Source of the DNA: Paraflavitalea soli
Lineage (GTDB): Bacteria; Bacteroidota; Bacteroidia; Chitinophagales; Chitinophagaceae
Direction: 5' to 3'
Assembly (NCBI RefSeq): GCF_003555545.1
Contig: NZ_CP032157.1
Coordinates: 3,972,546 to 4,036,545 of the forward strand
DNA length: 64,000 nucleotides
The first letter of the stretch is position 1. Each line of letters begins with the position of its first letter. Shown piece after piece: positions 62,499-64,000 of the stretch. The translations under genes were made by a program, and so were the position numbers. The notes beneath the pieces are model-generated. The model had not been told where the DNA came from and did no database searches. It saw only the letters and a program-made list of their open reading frames with translations.

Positions 62499-63743
62499 AT
62501 GCGTAGACATCTTACTATTTTATTATTGATCATTGGAATTCATACGAGTGCACAGGATTATAACGCGCCCTACTCTATTTATGGTGTGGGTGACCTGGAA
62601 CAACGTTTTTACGATCGCAGCATCGGGATGGCTAATAGCTCGATCTCGCTGGTGAGCAGTCCGCATTACCAGTTCCTGAAGAACCCTGCCTCGCTGAGCG
62701 GGCTGGAAAGAAGTAATATTTATGTAAATATGGCGATGACGGGTAAAACGGTTACTTATGCCGGTACACCCATTGACGAGGCCAACAGCAAAACGAAGGA
62801 TTTTTCTATCAAGAGTTTCTCGGTAGCCACGAAGCTCAATAATTTCTGGGCCAGCAGTGTTGGCTTTATGCCGGTAAGCTATACGGGCTACCGGTATGGG
62901 GCCACGAAAAGCATTGAGGGATCGGATGATACGTACAGCGGCGATTATGAAGGGGATGGCGGATTGTACAATGTGTATTGGAATAACGCCTTTGCCATTG
63001 GCAAGCATTTTTCGGTAGGTATACGGAGCTCTTTTATTTTTGGCTCGCTTAACCATACGGAAACATTGACGGGAGAGGTGCTCAGTTCTTCGATCGTTAC
63101 CAAGACGAGGGATTATTATAACAATTTCCGTTTTGAATTGGGTTCTATCTATTCTACTAATATTACCAAGAATTGGAAAGTGGCATTAGGCGGTAAACTC
63201 ACCACGAAAACAAGGCTCAACTCGGACCGTACGGTGTCGATCACTGAAGGTACTACGGTTATCAAAGACAATGAGTCGGTAAAGAGTTCAGATTTCTATT
63301 TACCGGTGGCTTATGACGCCGGCATTTCCTTTACACATAAGGACCGGCTGACGATGGCGGTGGATTACAATTACCAAAGCTGGACGGACCTGAAGCAGAA
63401 GGGGCAGGGTTATTCGCTGATCGATAGCCGGCGGTTGTCGGCGGGCGTTCAGTTTTCGAACCAGGTGGAGCGCTGGGGCCGCCGGTATGAGAAGAATTAT
63501 GTACAGGCAGGTTTCTTCACCACCAATTCCTACCTGCGTATCAGGAATACGCCTATCAATGAGATCGGCGGCAGTATTGGGTATGGTGGCTACCTGAGTG
63601 GGAGCCTGTTCTATGGCTTGTCTGTAGAGGCGGGCCGGCGGGGAACGATCACCAATGGGCTGATCAAAGAGAATTATGTACAGGCTACGCTGACGCTTTC
63701 GCTACGAGAATTTTTGTTTAGTAAAGGGCATAAGTACGATTAG
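62499..63743 (+). CDS. Outer-membrane beta-barrel protein
   Basis: A 414-residue exported protein with a signal peptide (MRRHLTILLLIIGIHTSAQ). It continues NAPYSIYGVGDLEQRFYDRSIGMANSSISL, the start of a FadL/PorV-like barrel family common next to DUF4270 genes. Alternating beta-strands run to the aromatic/basic C-terminal end (YVQATLTLSLREFLFSKGHKYD). No enzyme motif. It probably forms an outer-membrane pore or a T9SS-associated barrel; that assignment is by layout only. Confidence 0.8.
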   Translation: MRRHLTILLLIIGIHTSAQDYNAPYSIYGVGDLEQRFYDRSIGMANSSISLVSSPHYQFLKNPASLSGLERSNIYVNMAMTGKTVTYAGTPIDEANSKTKDFSIKSFSVATKLNNFWASSVGFMPVSYTGYRYGATKSIEGSDDTYSGDYEGDGGLYNVYWNNAFAIGKHFSVGIRSSFIFGSLNHTETLTGEVLSSSIVTKTRDYYNNFRFELGSIYSTNITKNWKVALGGKLTTKTRLNSDRTVSITEGTTVIKDNESVKSSDFYLPVAYDAGISFTHKDRLTMAVDYNYQSWTDLKQKGQGYSLIDSRRLSAGVQFSNQVERWGRRYEKNYVQAGFFTTNSYLRIRNTPINEIGGSIGYGGYLSGSLFYGLSVEAGRRGTITNGLIKENYVQATLTLSLREFLFSKGHKYD

Positions 63744-63745
63744 GC

Positions 63746-63770
63746 AGACCGGGCAGGTGCCCGGTCTTTA
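63746..63770 (+). terminator. Terminator after the outer-membrane protein gene
   Basis: Perfect 9-bp stem AGACCGGGC / GCCCGGTCT with an AGGT loop, then TTATTATAT. It begins 3 nt after the stop codon. Confidence 0.85.
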
Positions 63771-63939
63771 TTATATCTGGAAAAAGCGTGATACCTCAAT
63801 CGCTATGGGTGTCAATTGATTAAAGCCATTTTGTGTTAATGGTTCAACAACCATCCCAGTCTTGCTACAATATGTGCAGAGATTTCTTAAAATAGTAATC
63901 CACGAATTTTGGAATATCCCGCCTGAACTTCTTATTTTC

Positions 63940-64000
63940 ATGCCGAAATCGATAGAGACCTCCCGGGCGCAGGAATCTCCTGCCCAGGTGGAGGGGTGCT
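63940..64000 (+). CDS. Possible 5' end of a gene running off the window
   Basis: An open frame from ATG at 63940 (MPKSIETSRAQESPAQ) stays open to the right edge. Only 20 codons are visible, so it may not be real. The gap 63771-63939 holds nothing recognised. Confidence 0.25.
   Translation, partial: MPKSIETSRAQESPAQVEGC

Overview
The window comes from the chromosome of a Bacteroidota bacterium, most likely family Chitinophagaceae. Evidence read from the sequence: type IX secretion (T9SS) C-terminal sorting domains on three large secreted proteins, DUF4270, DUF4907 and GLPGLI-like envelope proteins, a type III glutamine synthetase, LytS/LytTR signalling, and promoters of the Bacteroidota kind (TTTG or TTG, about 20 nt, then TAnnTTTG). 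No tRNA, rRNA, CRISPR array, transposase or prophage gene was seen.

Layout. 1-9.4 kb: the str locus (rpsL, rpsG, fusA on the minus strand), split by two very large convergent genes for T9SS cargo, a subtilase and a 1300-residue repeat adhesin. fusA is cut by the left edge of the window. 9.6-17.3 kb: ilvE, a protein with a possible DNA polymerase III psi-like domain, rdgB, an ECF sigma factor with a putative anti-sigma factor, a thioesterase, an aroE/phosphosulfolactate synthase pair and a TPR protein. 17.5-28.7 kb: small secreted proteins, yidC, pyrG, a candidate small membrane protein, proC-hldD and purL. 28.9-34.9 kb: glycosyltransferases, a polytopic membrane protein and glutamine synthetase. 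34.9-38 kb: an AT-rich stretch of small orphan genes, two of them preceded by good sigma-54-type promoter matches. 38-46 kb: a T9SS protein, an SGNH/MBOAT O-acylation pair, cmk and clpC. 46-57 kb: STAS protein, ispD, FemAB-like acyltransferase, two M1 aminopeptidase paralogues (one with two frameshifts in poly-C runs), a sugar-phosphate transferase/oxidoreductase pair and an L,D-transpeptidase-like protein. 57-64 kb: a kelch lipoprotein, DUF4907, LytS, LytTR operon, then DUF4270 and an outer-membrane protein.

How the genes work together. Most are housekeeping genes with envelope functions between them: O-acylation, exopolysaccharide priming, heptose synthesis, membrane insertion, peptidoglycan and surface proteases. 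The intergenic gaps carry several families of short degenerate word repeats. The observations most worth checking are the split str operon, the double poly-C frameshift, the paired sigma-54-like promoters, the cysteine-patterned tandem repeats, the psi-like protein, and the kelch-DUF4907-LytSR operon.
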